Positions 19,395-28,498 of a DNA stretch of 64,000 nt are shown here, piece after piece. Origin of the DNA: Devosia sp. (GTDB lineage Bacteria > Pseudomonadota > Alphaproteobacteria > Rhizobiales > Devosiaceae); NCBI GenBank assembly GCA_016713105.1, contig JADJPS010000018.1:1-64000 (forward strand), given 5' to 3'. Within the stretch, counting starts at the first letter, position 1; each line of letters begins with the position of its first letter. Made by a program: the position numbers and the translations under genes. The notes under the pieces were generated by a model. It did not search any database and was not told where the DNA came from. It worked only from the letters and a program-made list of their open reading frames with translations.

Positions 19395-20988
19395 CTATCC
19401 GGCGAAACCGACACCATTGAGCGTCAGGTTGCCCAGGGCGAGGTTGCCATCGGGATCGACCACGTTCTTGCGTTTGGCAACGAGCCTGTAGGTGTAGCCC
19501 AGATTGACCATGGCAACCTGAGCATAGAACGAGCGCTGCAGGTCCTCACCGAGTTTCTTGCGCTCCTCGAAGGCGGTCGCGGCGGCGAGCTTGGCGAAGA
19601 TCTCCTGGGTCTCATCGCTGATGAATCCGACTTCGGGCGACGGGAATGTGCCGTTGAACTCGGGCTGCCACAGTGACGGATCGACCCAGTATCCCCCGGA
19701 GGTGTAGATGTTCAAGGCATCCGGGTCACGGCGCCGCGCCACCCAGGTGTTGAGGTCATACGTGCCGATCTGAAGGTTGAGACCAGCACGAGCCGCCTGC
19801 TCGACCAGAACGACGGCCACCTTCTCCTGAAGGTCATTCCCCGAGATGACCTGGATAGTAACGGGTTCGCCCTTATAGCCAGCCTCGGCGAGATAGGCTT
19901 TCGCCGCCTCTACGTCGCCCGGCTTGTAGAGATCGGAGCCGGCGTCGGTGTTGTACGCGCTTTCGGGAGCGTAGATGCTCGGGTTGGTCAAGGCAAAGGC
20001 AGGGTCGGACACCGCAATCTTGGCAATCTCGATCGGATCGATCAGGGACTGGATGGCCTTGCGGATCGCGAGATTCGCCGTCGGGCCTTTCTTGTGGTTG
20101 AACATCATGTACATGAGGACGCCGGGACCATTCTTGACGGCGTCGACGTCGGCGCTGGCGCTCAGGCGCTTGTACTCAGTGTCAGGCACTTCGGTGATAA
20201 CGTCGTACTCCCCAGACTCAGGCCGGCAACGCGCGTTGTCGACTCAGTCACGATCCAGAAGACGATCTCGTCGAAATTCGCCACCTTCTTGCCCGCCTGG
20301 TAGTTCGGCGCATCGTCTCGAGCGACGTAATCGGCGAACTTGGCGAGCTTGACGTATTGGTCTTCGGCATACTCCACGAACTTGTATGGACCCGTCCCGA
20401 CCACCTCGGTGAGCTTTCCCGGTGTCGTTGATGCCTCAGCGATCTCCTTGGGCATGACGACAAACTTGTTCTCGTCCGACCCGAGCATCAGCAACAGGAA
20501 GCGACCCATCGGCGTGCTGAAGTTGAGGACCACGGTCAGTGGATCCGGTGTATCGATGGAAGTCACCGTAGCGAGGCCGGGGCCCTTGGGACCCACTGCT
20601 CGCCAGCGTTCGAGTGATGCTTTGACATCCTCCGCATCGACGGTATCGCCGTTGTGGAACTTCACCCCGGGGCGCAACTTGAAGGTCCATTTCAAGCCGT
20701 CGGGCGTGGCTTCAACACTCTCTGCAAGTTCAGGTGCCGCGTTGAAGTCCTTTCCGAACCCGTAAAGACCTTCAAACACGTGTCCCATTACGTGGGGAGC
20801 GGGTGCGAAACCGTTGACTGCCAATCCAGCGTGCTGAGCGGGATATGCAGGCCAATGTTCAGAGTCCCGCCGGCAACAGGGGTCCCTTGTGCGAGGGCTG
20901 GGGAGCTCAAGCCCAGCAACGGAATCGGCAACATCGATGCTGCAACAGCACCGGTTAGGCCAGCCACGACACGACGACGGTGTACCAT
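19395..20988 (-). CDS. ABC transporter substrate-binding protein, family 5 (two frame breaks)
   Basis: A periplasmic binding protein of ~530 residues starting MVHRRRVVAGLTGAVAASML at 20988, with a Tat-like or Sec signal ending SPALAQG. Family-5 landmarks: LKWTFKLRPGVKFHNGDTVD, DVKASLERW, VEYAEDQYVKLAKFADY, MYMMFNHKKGPTANLAIRKA. Three frames are needed, with indels near 20805 and 20215. Otherwise the sequence is continuous and well conserved. First gene of the oppABCDF-type block, behind the operator at 21006-21018. Substrates of this family range from peptides to oligosaccharides and opines; the neighbours suggest a sugar-acid or opine-like compound. Confidence 0.88.
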
Positions 20989-21005
20989 ATTCCCTCTCCC
21001 ATAGG

Positions 21006-21018
21006 TATAACGATATAC
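21006..21018 (-). promoter_or_regulatory. Operator copy 1, predicted for the LacI-family regulator
   Basis: Minus-strand GTATATCGTTATA, 18 bases upstream of the binding-protein start. The identical 13-mer occurs at 23439-23451 in front of the divergent enolase-superfamily gene. The core TATA-ACGATATA is an imperfect palindrome of LacI-operator size centred on CG. Two exact copies at the two promoters of one locus support a shared operator. Confidence 0.65.
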
Positions 21019-21190
21019 TCCGAGACTAGCTTTGGAGGTGGCGGCGCGCAAGCGCAAACTGCGCGGTCAACAGGCAGGGCCAACTTGGGAGTTGTGCGCT
21101 TATGGCAACCGGACTTCCGTCGTCCGCCGGAGTGCCGCCGGACTGGCCGGAATCGGGCCAGGCATCTCTCTCAATAGGCGAAACTGTCCC

Positions 21191-22264
21191 CTAGAGGACG
21201 GACTGAAAGGCAGACACCGCTTCGTCTCTCAACAGAACGCCCAGCCCCGGTGCGGCCTCGACGCGTGCCAAACGTCTCTCCAGGACGAAGCCGGCGTCTG
21301 CAATCGGCTCGCCGGCCCGAAGAAGGTTGTCCAGTCGGGCCGGTAGGGTATCGTGCAGGACCACTGCGAGGTGCAGTGCTGCGGCCGCTCCTATGGCCGT
21401 GTGGCATGATGTGGCGGAAGAAACCCCGATGGAAGCCGCCTCGGCTATCGCAACGACCGGCATCGCCGAACGAAGTCCACCAACACGCTCGAGGTTGACG
21501 ACGACGCGATCCGCCGCGCCAAGCCGAACGATTTGCCCCATGACCTTAGCCGAGTGAACCGACCTGTCGAGGATGATTGGGAGGGGTAGAGCCGCGCAGA
21601 GGGCCGCGTGACCAACCAGGTCGGCGTCGTCCAGGGGCTGCAGCAGCCGGAGATTCAGACGAGGCTTCCTGGTCAGCAACCCCTCAGCAAAGGTACGAGC
21701 AAGCGCGGGGTTGTCAAAGGTCCCACCTGCATCGATGTCGATCTGCACATGCGAACCGAACTGCTCAATCGCGTAAGTCAGCCAGCCGAGTGCGGAACTG
21801 GGCCCGTAACTATCGGTCTGTCGTACGGGCTCTTGGCGGTATTCGAGGATTACCGCTGCAACAGCGTCCTGACCGGCCGGCAGGAGCGACCCGTGTGGCA
21901 GGTATTGCGACAGCACAATCTCGCTGCGATAGCGACCACCGAGCATCACATGAACAGGACAACCGCGGAGCTTCCCATTGAGGTCGTGTAGCGCCATGTC
22001 AATGGCCGAAAGCACCAGGGGACCTGCCATAGGGTCCCGGCTCGTGATGCTGGACACGGCGTCCAGCACAACATTCATATTTCGCGCCTCCATCGTCGCG
22101 ATCAGGCCCGCGACCGCCCGCATCAGGGGCAGAATGTCAGGCTTGACCGCGCTGGCAGGCTGACACACCTCGCCAAAGCCAAGCTGACCCGCCGCATCCA
22201 ACGAAAGCAAGAGGCCGCTGCTTGCCGGGTTCGTGCCGGGGATATCTAGCAAACCGATCTGCAC
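21191..22264 (-). CDS. Enolase-superfamily (muconate-lactonizing type) protein lacking most catalytic residues
   Basis: 357 residues with a GTG start, 11 bases after the LacI stop. The fold is recognisable by comparison with its divergent neighbour: AIDMALHDLNGKLRGCPVHV (N-terminal domain), IDIDAGG (first metal ligand Asp kept), DRVVVNLERVGGLRSAMPVV and the C-terminal barrel end. The lysine KxK motif at the end of barrel strand 2 is absent. The second ligand motif EQP is LLQP, the third (LDE in the neighbour) is LDR, and the strand-6 Lys (VLKPNRVGG in the neighbour) is Asn. The frame is continuous, so this is not an indel effect. It is either a pseudoenzyme or a member with a non-canonical active site; a regulatory or heteromeric role with the intact paralogue is possible. 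Confidence 0.8.
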   Translation of the reverse strand: MQIGLLDIPGTNPASSGLLLSLDAAGQLGFGEVCQPASAVKPDILPLMRAVAGLIATMEARNMNVVLDAVSSITSRDPMAGPLVLSAIDMALHDLNGKLRGCPVHVMLGGRYRSEIVLSQYLPHGSLLPAGQDAVAAVILEYRQEPVRQTDSYGPSSALGWLTYAIEQFGSHVQIDIDAGGTFDNPALARTFAEGLLTRKPRLNLRLLQPLDDADLVGHAALCAALPLPIILDRSVHSAKVMGQIVRLGAADRVVVNLERVGGLRSAMPVVAIAEAASIGVSSATSCHTAIGAAAALHLAVVLHDTLPARLDNLLRAGEPIADAGFVLERRLARVEAAPGLGVLLRDEAVSAFQSVL

Positions 22265-22275
22265 GTCTTTGTCCC

Positions 22276-23367
22276 CTAGCTGAGGGCTGTGGTTTGTTGC
22301 TTCTGTTGGGGATCAACGCGAATGCGCCGAGGCAGCGCTTCGGTCCCTCGCGGTGTCGAGCAGGATTGGCGAATGACCAGACGTGTCCTCAGCGTGACCA
22401 AGGGCGCACTATCAGCGGAGCCATTCCGCTCCAGCTTGGAGACAAGTGCGTCGCACGCGAGCTTGCCCATATAGTAACGCTCTTCACGGAGCGTCGTTAT
22501 CGAAGGGGAGTAGAACCTGGCCCAGTCTGGATCGTCGAAGCCGATCAGGCTGATGTCACCGGGGATGCCGACGCCATGGTCGCGAAGACACTCCAGAACT
22601 GCTCCAGTCATCGATTCGTTGCACACGAGGATGCCCGTTGGGGGGCGCGGCAGCGAGATTAGCCGTCCGGCCGCCTCGTAGGCCTCGTCGTGCCGGTAGT
22701 TTCCGAACGCAACCAGATCCTCGTCGAATGTTATGCCTGCCTCCGCAAGGCCAACCCGATAGCTTTCAAGGCGCATCCTGCCGCTGTCGAGGTCCAGATC
22801 GCCGGCCACAAGCCCGATGCGCCGATGACCGAGGCCACTAAGATGAGCTACAGCCTCGGCGCCAGCGCGATGCTCGTCGGTCGCCACGACTGCGGCCTTG
22901 TTGCTGCCGACGTCGACATTGACTGAAACCATGGGAAAGCCAGAGTCGGCCGCCTGCCTGAATGCGCGCAGGTTGCGGTCGAGCGGTGACGCTATCACGC
23001 CGTCGATACCTCGTTCTCGGAGGTCTCGGAGGCAATCCATCTCGCGGACGGGATCGTCGCCGGTGTTGGACAGGATCACCCCGTACCCTGCCCGCTTCGC
23101 AGCTTCTTCCACGCCCTGTACAAAGGTTGTCCAGTGGTAGCTGCTGATTTGACTGATGAGCACGCCGATAGTGTTGGTTCTGCGCAGACGGAGCGAGCGT
23201 GCCACCCCGTTGGCGCGGTAGTTCAGTTTGCCAGCGGCCGCCAGCACGCTGGCACGCGACTTTTCACTGAACGAGCCGTATCCGCCCAGGACGCGGCTCG
23301 CGATTCCGACGGAGACGCCGGCTTCTGCCGCTACATCCTTCAGGGTGATCGATGCCCGCTTACTCAT
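22276..23367 (-). CDS. LacI-family transcriptional regulator
   Basis: 363 residues. The start at 23367 gives MSKRASITLKDVAAEAGVSV, the classic LacI helix-turn-helix (SVGIASRVLGGYGSFSEKSR), followed by the hinge helix (YRANGVARSLRLRRTNTIGV) and a periplasmic-binding-protein-like effector domain (GYGVILSNTGDDPVREMDCL). Divergent from the enolase-superfamily gene at 23482. It heads the minus-strand unit with the enolase-like paralogue. The repeated 13-mer at 23439 and 21006 is its likely operator, and a pathway intermediate its likely effector. Confidence 0.92.
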   Translation of the reverse strand: MSKRASITLKDVAAEAGVSVGIASRVLGGYGSFSEKSRASVLAAAGKLNYRANGVARSLRLRRTNTIGVLISQISSYHWTTFVQGVEEAAKRAGYGVILSNTGDDPVREMDCLRDLRERGIDGVIASPLDRNLRAFRQAADSGFPMVSVNVDVGSNKAAVVATDEHRAGAEAVAHLSGLGHRRIGLVAGDLDLDSGRMRLESYRVGLAEAGITFDEDLVAFGNYRHDEAYEAAGRLISLPRPPTGILVCNESMTGAVLECLRDHGVGIPGDISLIGFDDPDWARFYSPSITTLREERYYMGKLACDALVSKLERNGSADSAPLVTLRTRLVIRQSCSTPRGTEALPRRIRVDPQQKQQTTALS

Positions 23368-23438
23368 ATGTGTCCCTTGAGCCCGGCTCCGCATTGAGGG
23401 GCAGGCCTCAAATACTGGGAGCCGGCTGGACGGTCAAC

Positions 23439-23451
23439 GTATATCGTTATA
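23439..23451 (+). promoter_or_regulatory. Operator copy 2, predicted for the LacI-family regulator
   Basis: Plus-strand GTATATCGTTATA in the divergent lacI / enolase intergenic region, 31 bases before the ATG at 23482. It is exactly the same 13-mer as on the minus strand at 21006-21018. A repressor bound here would cover promoter elements of both divergent genes. Confidence 0.65.
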
Positions 23452-23481
23452 TCAGGGTTCCGCTACAGGTGCTTGTCCCAG

Positions 23482-24678
23482 ATGAGAATCGCATCAATCG
23501 ACTTCATTCCGCTGAGCTTGGTAGCACCAAGTGACGCAGGTACCGACGGGGCGGCCGACCAGCAGGCCGCGTTCACTCCCGAGATGCTTGCGGCCCGCCG
23601 CTATGCCCCCCCCGAAACGGTATTTGTCCTGATCAAGACGGACGATGGGATTGAGGGGTATGGCGATGGGGCAACGCTGCCTCACTACCTCGGCCACGGC
23701 ATTGGCAGCATGTTGGATTGGCTTGGCCGGTTTCGTCGCGTGCTCGTTGGCGAGGATCCACTGAACATCGCTGGCATCCATCACCGCATGGAAACCGTTG
23801 CCAGCATTGGCGTACCGGGTTGCCGCCCGGCCCAGGCGGCGATCGACATGGCAATCTATGACCTTGCCGGAAAGGCCTATGGATGCCCAGTGTACGAACT
23901 GCTGGGCGGCGCTTTCCGGCAGGACCTTGAGTTGCAGACGCAGATGCACGGCCATACGGTCGATCAGCTTCTGGGGGTCTGCAACTACTACGTCGAGCGC
24001 GGCTTCACCGGGCTGAAGCTGAAGATCGGTTCGCAGTTGCGGCAGCACGGATACTCAAAGGACTTGTTCGATGCCGATGCGGACAAGGTCGTCGGCGTTC
24101 TGGCTCGCCTGCCCCATCACGTCCAGGTTGATGTCGATGCCAATCAGGGAATCATGAACGCCAAGATGGCCGTTGCCATGTTCGAGCGAGTGCGTCGGGA
24201 GGCATTCCATCCGAATATGTCGATAGAGCAGCCGTTGCACCATCTGGACCTTACGGGCCACGCCCAGATTCGGAAGATGCTGCCGTTTCCAGTCGTGCTG
24301 GACGAGGCCGTTACGTCTCCGACAGCCATGCTTCAGATCGTCCGCATGGAGGCTGCGGATCGAATTGTGCTGAAGCCCAATCGAGTGGGCGGCCTGTGGC
24401 CAGCCCGTCGCATCATCGACATCTGCGAGGCCAATGGTATCGGTGTCAGTCTCGACACCATGCCATTCACTTTACTTGGCGACACCATGCTGTGCCACCT
24501 GGGGGCAACCATCAGGAACCACTACCCGCTGGACGCCCAAGGTCACACCTTCTTTGCAGGAACACCGTTCAGCGGAGGCGTGAGGATCGAAGGCGGCCGA
24601 GCTCGATTGGGAAACGCACCAGGGTTCGGAGTCGTTGTTGACCCTGAACTGGTGCCTGTTAACCGAACTCTGGACTAG
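23482..24678 (+). CDS. Enolase-superfamily enzyme, muconate-lactonizing/epimerase subgroup
   Basis: About 398 residues. The ATG at 23482 (MRIASIDFIPLSL) is preferred over a TTG three codons upstream. Catalytic residues of the MLE subgroup are all visible: GFTGLKLKIG (KxK), metal ligands Asp in VQVDVDANQG, Glu in NMSIEQPLH and Glu in PVVLDEAVTS, and the strand-6 Lys in IVLKPNRVGG. Members include cycloisomerases, o-succinylbenzoate synthase and dipeptide or betaine epimerases. The presence of two acid/base lysines favours racemase, epimerase or cycloisomerase chemistry over sugar-acid dehydration. Divergent from lacI and under the shared operator. Confidence 0.92.
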   Translation: MRIASIDFIPLSLVAPSDAGTDGAADQQAAFTPEMLAARRYAPPETVFVLIKTDDGIEGYGDGATLPHYLGHGIGSMLDWLGRFRRVLVGEDPLNIAGIHHRMETVASIGVPGCRPAQAAIDMAIYDLAGKAYGCPVYELLGGAFRQDLELQTQMHGHTVDQLLGVCNYYVERGFTGLKLKIGSQLRQHGYSKDLFDADADKVVGVLARLPHHVQVDVDANQGIMNAKMAVAMFERVRREAFHPNMSIEQPLHHLDLTGHAQIRKMLPFPVVLDEAVTSPTAMLQIVRMEAADRIVLKPNRVGGLWPARRIIDICEANGIGVSLDTMPFTLLGDTMLCHLGATIRNHYPLDAQGHTFFAGTPFSGGVRIEGGRARLGNAPGFGVVVDPELVPVNRTLD

Positions 24679-24987
24679 GCCCGACTCCAGGTGACTACTG
24701 CAACATGGCGCGCTCCGTTTTTGAATGCCGGCCGCAACACCGCAAAGGCGCGCCACAGATGTCGCCGGAGAGGCGATGCCCAGGACGGTCGGTATTGCCG
24801 TGAATGGGGATCGCTGAGTAGACGCAGCTTCGGGGTTCCGAGGGGTAACAAGAAGTGTGCGCTTGAACGAACTGTCCTGAAGCGGCTTGGGGCGGTTTGG
24901 GTGAGCAACTGCTTCTTGCACTTTGACTTTTTGATGCAGGATGGAGCCTTTTGCGTCGACCTGACTGAGAACCGGGGCTAAATCATA

Positions 24988-25026
24988 ATCCGTGTGTCGG
25001 GGGTTCAAATCCCTCCTCCGCTACCA
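24988..25026 (+). other. tRNA 3'-end fragment (possible attachment-site remnant)
   Basis: A T-arm can be folded: GGGGG (24999-25003), loop TTCAAAT (25004-25010), CCCTC (25011-25015). It is followed by a 7-base acceptor strand CTCCGCT, discriminator A and CCA (25024-25026). No matching 5' acceptor half (AGCGGAG) lies in the 100 bases upstream, and no D-arm or complete cloverleaf is found, so this is a 3' fragment. Tyrosine recombinases leave such fragments at the distal end of islands integrated into tRNA genes. No integrase is visible nearby. The interval 24679-24987 has no convincing gene. Confidence 0.55.
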
Positions 25027-25135
25027 AAATTCTACTTTAGAACCAATATGTTAAACGAACACCAAGTTCCGTCGTCCGGCGCGCTTGTGCCGCAGGGTAA
25101 CACATGGGTTTCGCTGCGTCCGCTTTGCGCCGATA

Positions 25136-26686
25136 GTGTTGATTTAGTCGGCGATTTGGCTGCGTTCGGTCCTTCTGAGAGGCCCGTTCGTGCTGGATGA
25201 GCCCGCGGGCGGCAGGGGCGACACCGCCGGACGCCCTTGGCCTATGCGAGCGCGGTCATTGGTCTGGAGCTTGGCGAGCTTTCTGAGGTTTTGGGCGGTG
25301 GCGGCGAGCAGGAACTCGTCGCGGGCGCCGCAGGGCCCGCGCAATCGGAGCCGACCGAGCCGAAGGATACGCTTGAGGTGCGCGAACAGCATCTCGACCC
25401 TCTTGCGCCGGTGCCGGGAACGTTCATAGGCCGGTGTCCCTGCCAGGGCACGCGCCACGTCGCGGGCGTCCTCGTCGAGGTCGCGCGGGATCTTGCGAGC
25501 CGGGGTGTTGGGGCAGCACCTGGGCTTGAGAACGCAGCCATCGCAGTCGCGCTTGCTGGCGCGATAGATGCGTGTCCCGTCCTTGGTGATGCCGGAGCGC
25601 GGTGTGGCGTAAGTTCGGTGGAACTGCACCAGTTGCTTGCCCTCCGGGCACGTGTAGCGATCCTGCTCGGCATCGAAGACGAAGTCTGAGCGCGAGAAGG
25701 TGCCATAGGTGCGGCTTGACTTGTCGAACACCGGGATATGCGGCGCGATCCCGCGCTGCTTGACGAGGAAGGCCAGGTTCTCGGCCGAGCCATAGGCACT
25801 GTCCGCGGCGAGGCTCTGAGGCGTCAGGCCGAAGCGCTCGGTCGTCCGGTCGAGCATGGTGCGCGAAGCGCCGACCTCGGCCTGGCGGATGGCGCGGCTC
25901 GCCTCAACATCAAGGATGATCGCGTTGTCGGTATCGATCAGGTAGTTGGTGGCATAGGCGAAGAAGGCGTGGCCCTTGTGGGCGCCGGTCCACTGCGCGG
26001 CTGGGTCAGATCGCGAGATGAACTTCGGCGTGACCGGGCTCGCTGCGCCGAAGGCGGCATCGTCGAGGGTCGCCAGGTACTCCTGCACGGCCCGACCCGC
26101 ATCGGCATCAGCTCGCCACTCCTCTCCCGGCACCGAGCGCTGCTTGTTGGCGTCGGCAGCGATCAGGCTGGCATCGACAGCAAAGCCTTCACCGCCCACC
26201 AGGCCTTCGCGCAGACACCGCTCGACTACCGTCTCGAACAAGTGCCGGAGGATATCGCTCTCACGGAACCGGCCGTGCCGGTTGCGCGAGAAGGTCGAGT
26301 GATCAGGCACCTTGCCGTCGAGACCCAGCCGGCAGAACCATCGATAGGCGAGGTTGAGGTGCACCTCCTCGCACAGCCGCCGCTCCGAGCGGATGCCCAT
26401 GCAGTAGCCCACGATGAGCATCCGCATCATCAGTTCCGGATCGATCGAGGGCCGACCGATGCTGCTGTAGAATGGCTTCAGCTCAGACCGCACGCTCTCA
26501 AGGTCGAGGAAGCGATCGATGCGCCGCAGCAGGTGATCGGCAGGCACGTGATCGTCGAGCCGGAACTCGTAGAACAGCTGCGCCGGCTCGACCTGCATCC
26601 CCATCATCGTCGCGACCTCCTGCATCTCTGCAGAACGGAATCACGACCACGGCGCCCGATCAACCGCCGACTAGTCTAGAGCAACA
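25136..26686 (-). mobile_element. IS1182-type insertion sequence
   Basis: Imperfect terminal repeats are visible: GTGTTGATTTAGTCGGCG at 25136-25153 and, on the minus strand from 26686, GTGTTGCTCTAG, a 5-base extra ACTAG, then TCGGCGGTT. The extra bases in the right repeat form CTAGTCTAG, the inverse of the 9-bp target duplication of the neighbouring ISNCY element. A single transposase gene fills the element, with its stop inside the left repeat. Confidence 0.75.
25144..26625 (-). CDS. IS1182-family DDE transposase
   Basis: An intact 493-residue transposase. N-terminal DUF772-like domain (RRIDRFLDLESVRSELKPFY, RPSIDPELMMRMLIVGYCMG, RSERRLCEEVHLNLAYRWFC), first catalytic Asp in GFAVDASLIAADANK, second in SLAADSAYGSAENL, and C-terminal Glu in RKRVEMLFAHLKRILRLGRL. 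A Cys-rich insert (CDGCVLKPRCCPN) as in IS1182 relatives. Probably active. Confidence 0.94.
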   Translation of the reverse strand: MQEVATMMGMQVEPAQLFYEFRLDDHVPADHLLRRIDRFLDLESVRSELKPFYSSIGRPSIDPELMMRMLIVGYCMGIRSERRLCEEVHLNLAYRWFCRLGLDGKVPDHSTFSRNRHGRFRESDILRHLFETVVERCLREGLVGGEGFAVDASLIAADANKQRSVPGEEWRADADAGRAVQEYLATLDDAAFGAASPVTPKFISRSDPAAQWTGAHKGHAFFAYATNYLIDTDNAIILDVEASRAIRQAEVGASRTMLDRTTERFGLTPQSLAADSAYGSAENLAFLVKQRGIAPHIPVFDKSSRTYGTFSRSDFVFDAEQDRYTCPEGKQLVQFHRTYATPRSGITKDGTRIYRASKRDCDGCVLKPRCCPNTPARKIPRDLDEDARDVARALAGTPAYERSRHRRKRVEMLFAHLKRILRLGRLRLRGPCGARDEFLLAATAQNLRKLAKLQTNDRARIGQGRPAVSPLPPAGSSSTNGPLRRTERSQIAD

Positions 26687-26810
26687 CAATCCGCCAAAAG
26701 GAGCCGTTGGTCGAGCGCTGTCGTGACGTCAGGAATGGGGCCGAAGGCGGACCGACTGCTTTCTTAGTATGGGGCTATAGAGCGGACGTTACCTTCCTAG
26801 ACGTTTCAGT

Positions 26811-28485
26811 CTAGACTAGTTTCCGTCCGCAAACGCGTTTTTTTGGTTCACGCTCAATGAGTTATCGACGGTGGACGCTGGTTTTGGGACGCTCGGCAGT
26901 CGGCGGGGCGGGATTTTGGTGGGCAGCTGTGCCACATGGGCAGTGCGGGGCGTGGCGAAGCGGCCGGCTTGGCCGGCGCGGGACAAGTGGGGATACCTGG
27001 TCCGCTGTCAGGTTGGCTTGAGGCGGGTGAAGAGGACGAGGTTGTAGGCCACGACCGAGGACCAGACATAGGCCTTGAAGTGGTCGAGACCCCGCCAGGT
27101 GCAGCGAGCCAGGCCGTAGGCGCGCTTGAGGCATGAGATGCCCGCTTCGATGCCGGCCCGGAAGTTGCGCAGCTTGCGATAGACCCACTTGCTTGTGACC
27201 ATGTCCTCGATGCTAAGGCCAAGCTTCTTGTGGAAGGCCATGTCGCGAACGCCCAGGGTCTTGGCTGCGGTCAGGTTGTGGCGGGTGGCGAAGCCGCCAT
27301 CGGCTGCCGCTTGCCGCGGCGCTTGCCCATACAGCTCGATATGGCGCTCCAGCATCGGCAGCAAGCGGTCACTGTCGGCTGGGTTGCCCGCCTCGATCAC
27401 CAGGTCGAGGATCATGCCGCTTCGGCCGGTAGTGAGGTTGAGCTTGTGGCCGTACTCGGTGACACGGCTACCTTTGACGATGATATCGGCATGCTCTTCG
27501 AACAGGCTGACCAGCTTGTCGCCGGCCGGGACTGCCTCACCGGCCAACACCCGCCGCTCACTCTGTTCGATGATGCGTTCGACCAGCGGCCGATAGTGAC
27601 GGACCTGAGCGTGCCACGGCGCGATATGCGGATGGCTTGGCGTGGCCAATCGCTCGCTCGCCTGATCCAGATAGGCCAACGTGGCGCGGGTGATTGCGAT
27701 CAGTTCGCGGTAGAGTTGGACCCGATTGGGACGACCGCGCGTGAACTGGATCTTACGGGCGCGCTTCTTGGCGGCGCGGCAATGATCGCGCCAGGCCAGG
27801 CCGGTGCCAGCACTCAATGCGTCGGCCCGCTTCAGCAGGCGCACCATGACGCGTACGGCATCCCAAAGCAGGCTGCTGTCGCTCGGCTCATGCATGAGGC
27901 CGAGGTCACGGTGCTGTCCAGCCGCATGACCGCACCGTCTTCGAGCTTGCCTGACGCGCGCCTGCCAGCAGCGCTCGATTGATCTGTTCCCAGGTCTGGG
28001 GCCGGATCGCACTGATCGTGTGTTGTAGCACTGACTTCTGCGGGCTCCATGACCATGGCAAGCGGGCAAAGGCGCGAAACGAGGCCGAGTCCTCGAGGTG
28101 GAACGCCAGCTCCTGATAGGTCAGTTGCCGATATTGCTTGAGCAGCGCACAGCGCAGCACTGCCTCGGCCGACAGGCCTTGCCGCCCCGTCGCCTTGACG
28201 CCCACCCGGACCAGATCGCGCGCCACAAGGCCAGGCAGTTCGCCATGCTCGTCCAGCCATTGCGACATCGCCTTCAACTCACGGCCGATCTCGTGTGCCG
28301 CGAAAACATCGAATATACTGGCTTGGACGGTGCGTTCTTGGCGCATTGTCGGCTCCGGCGGTGGCGGGGACTTGGACTCAGTGGAATGATCCAAGATACC
28401 TGAAACCGCCTGGCCTTGCCCGCGAAAACACCGATTCACCAAACAAAATCAATCGCTTGCCGTTTGCGGACGGAAACTAGACTAG
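26811..28485 (-). mobile_element. ISNCY-family insertion sequence with 9-bp direct repeats
   Basis: The element proper (26820-28476) has perfect terminal inverted repeats TTTCCGTCCGCAAACG, bounded on both sides by CTAGACTAG (26811-26819 and 28477-28485), which I read as the target duplication. Alternatively the ends include CTAG. The right end lies 14 bases beyond the stop of the SLOG gene, so the insertion sits at the edge of the immunity-like island without breaking it. Confidence 0.82.
27008..28350 (-). CDS. ISNCY-family transposase (one frame break)
   Basis: About 445 residues. The start is most likely at the MRQERTVQASIFDVFAAHEI codon near 28346. The N-terminal part (GRELKAMSQWLDEHGELPGL, LSAEAVLRCALLKQYRQLTY) and the C-terminal part (DKLVSLFEEHADIIVKGSRV, QAAADGGFATRHNL, NFRAGIEAGISCLKRAYGLA) are in different frames, with the break around 27900-27960. 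Acidic residues in VIEAGNPADSD, AADGGFA and GIEAGIS are candidates for the DDE triad. Confidence 0.9.
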
Positions 28486-28498
28486 CGCAAACGTTGCC

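Noticed and set aside
24960..25026. Complete tRNA gene
   Set aside because: Only T-arm and 3' acceptor strand are present; no 5' acceptor half or D-arm could be found upstream.
26626..26810. Gene between the IS1182 and ISNCY elements
   Set aside because: Short frames only, no recognisable product; appears to be spacer DNA with CTAG-containing element ends.
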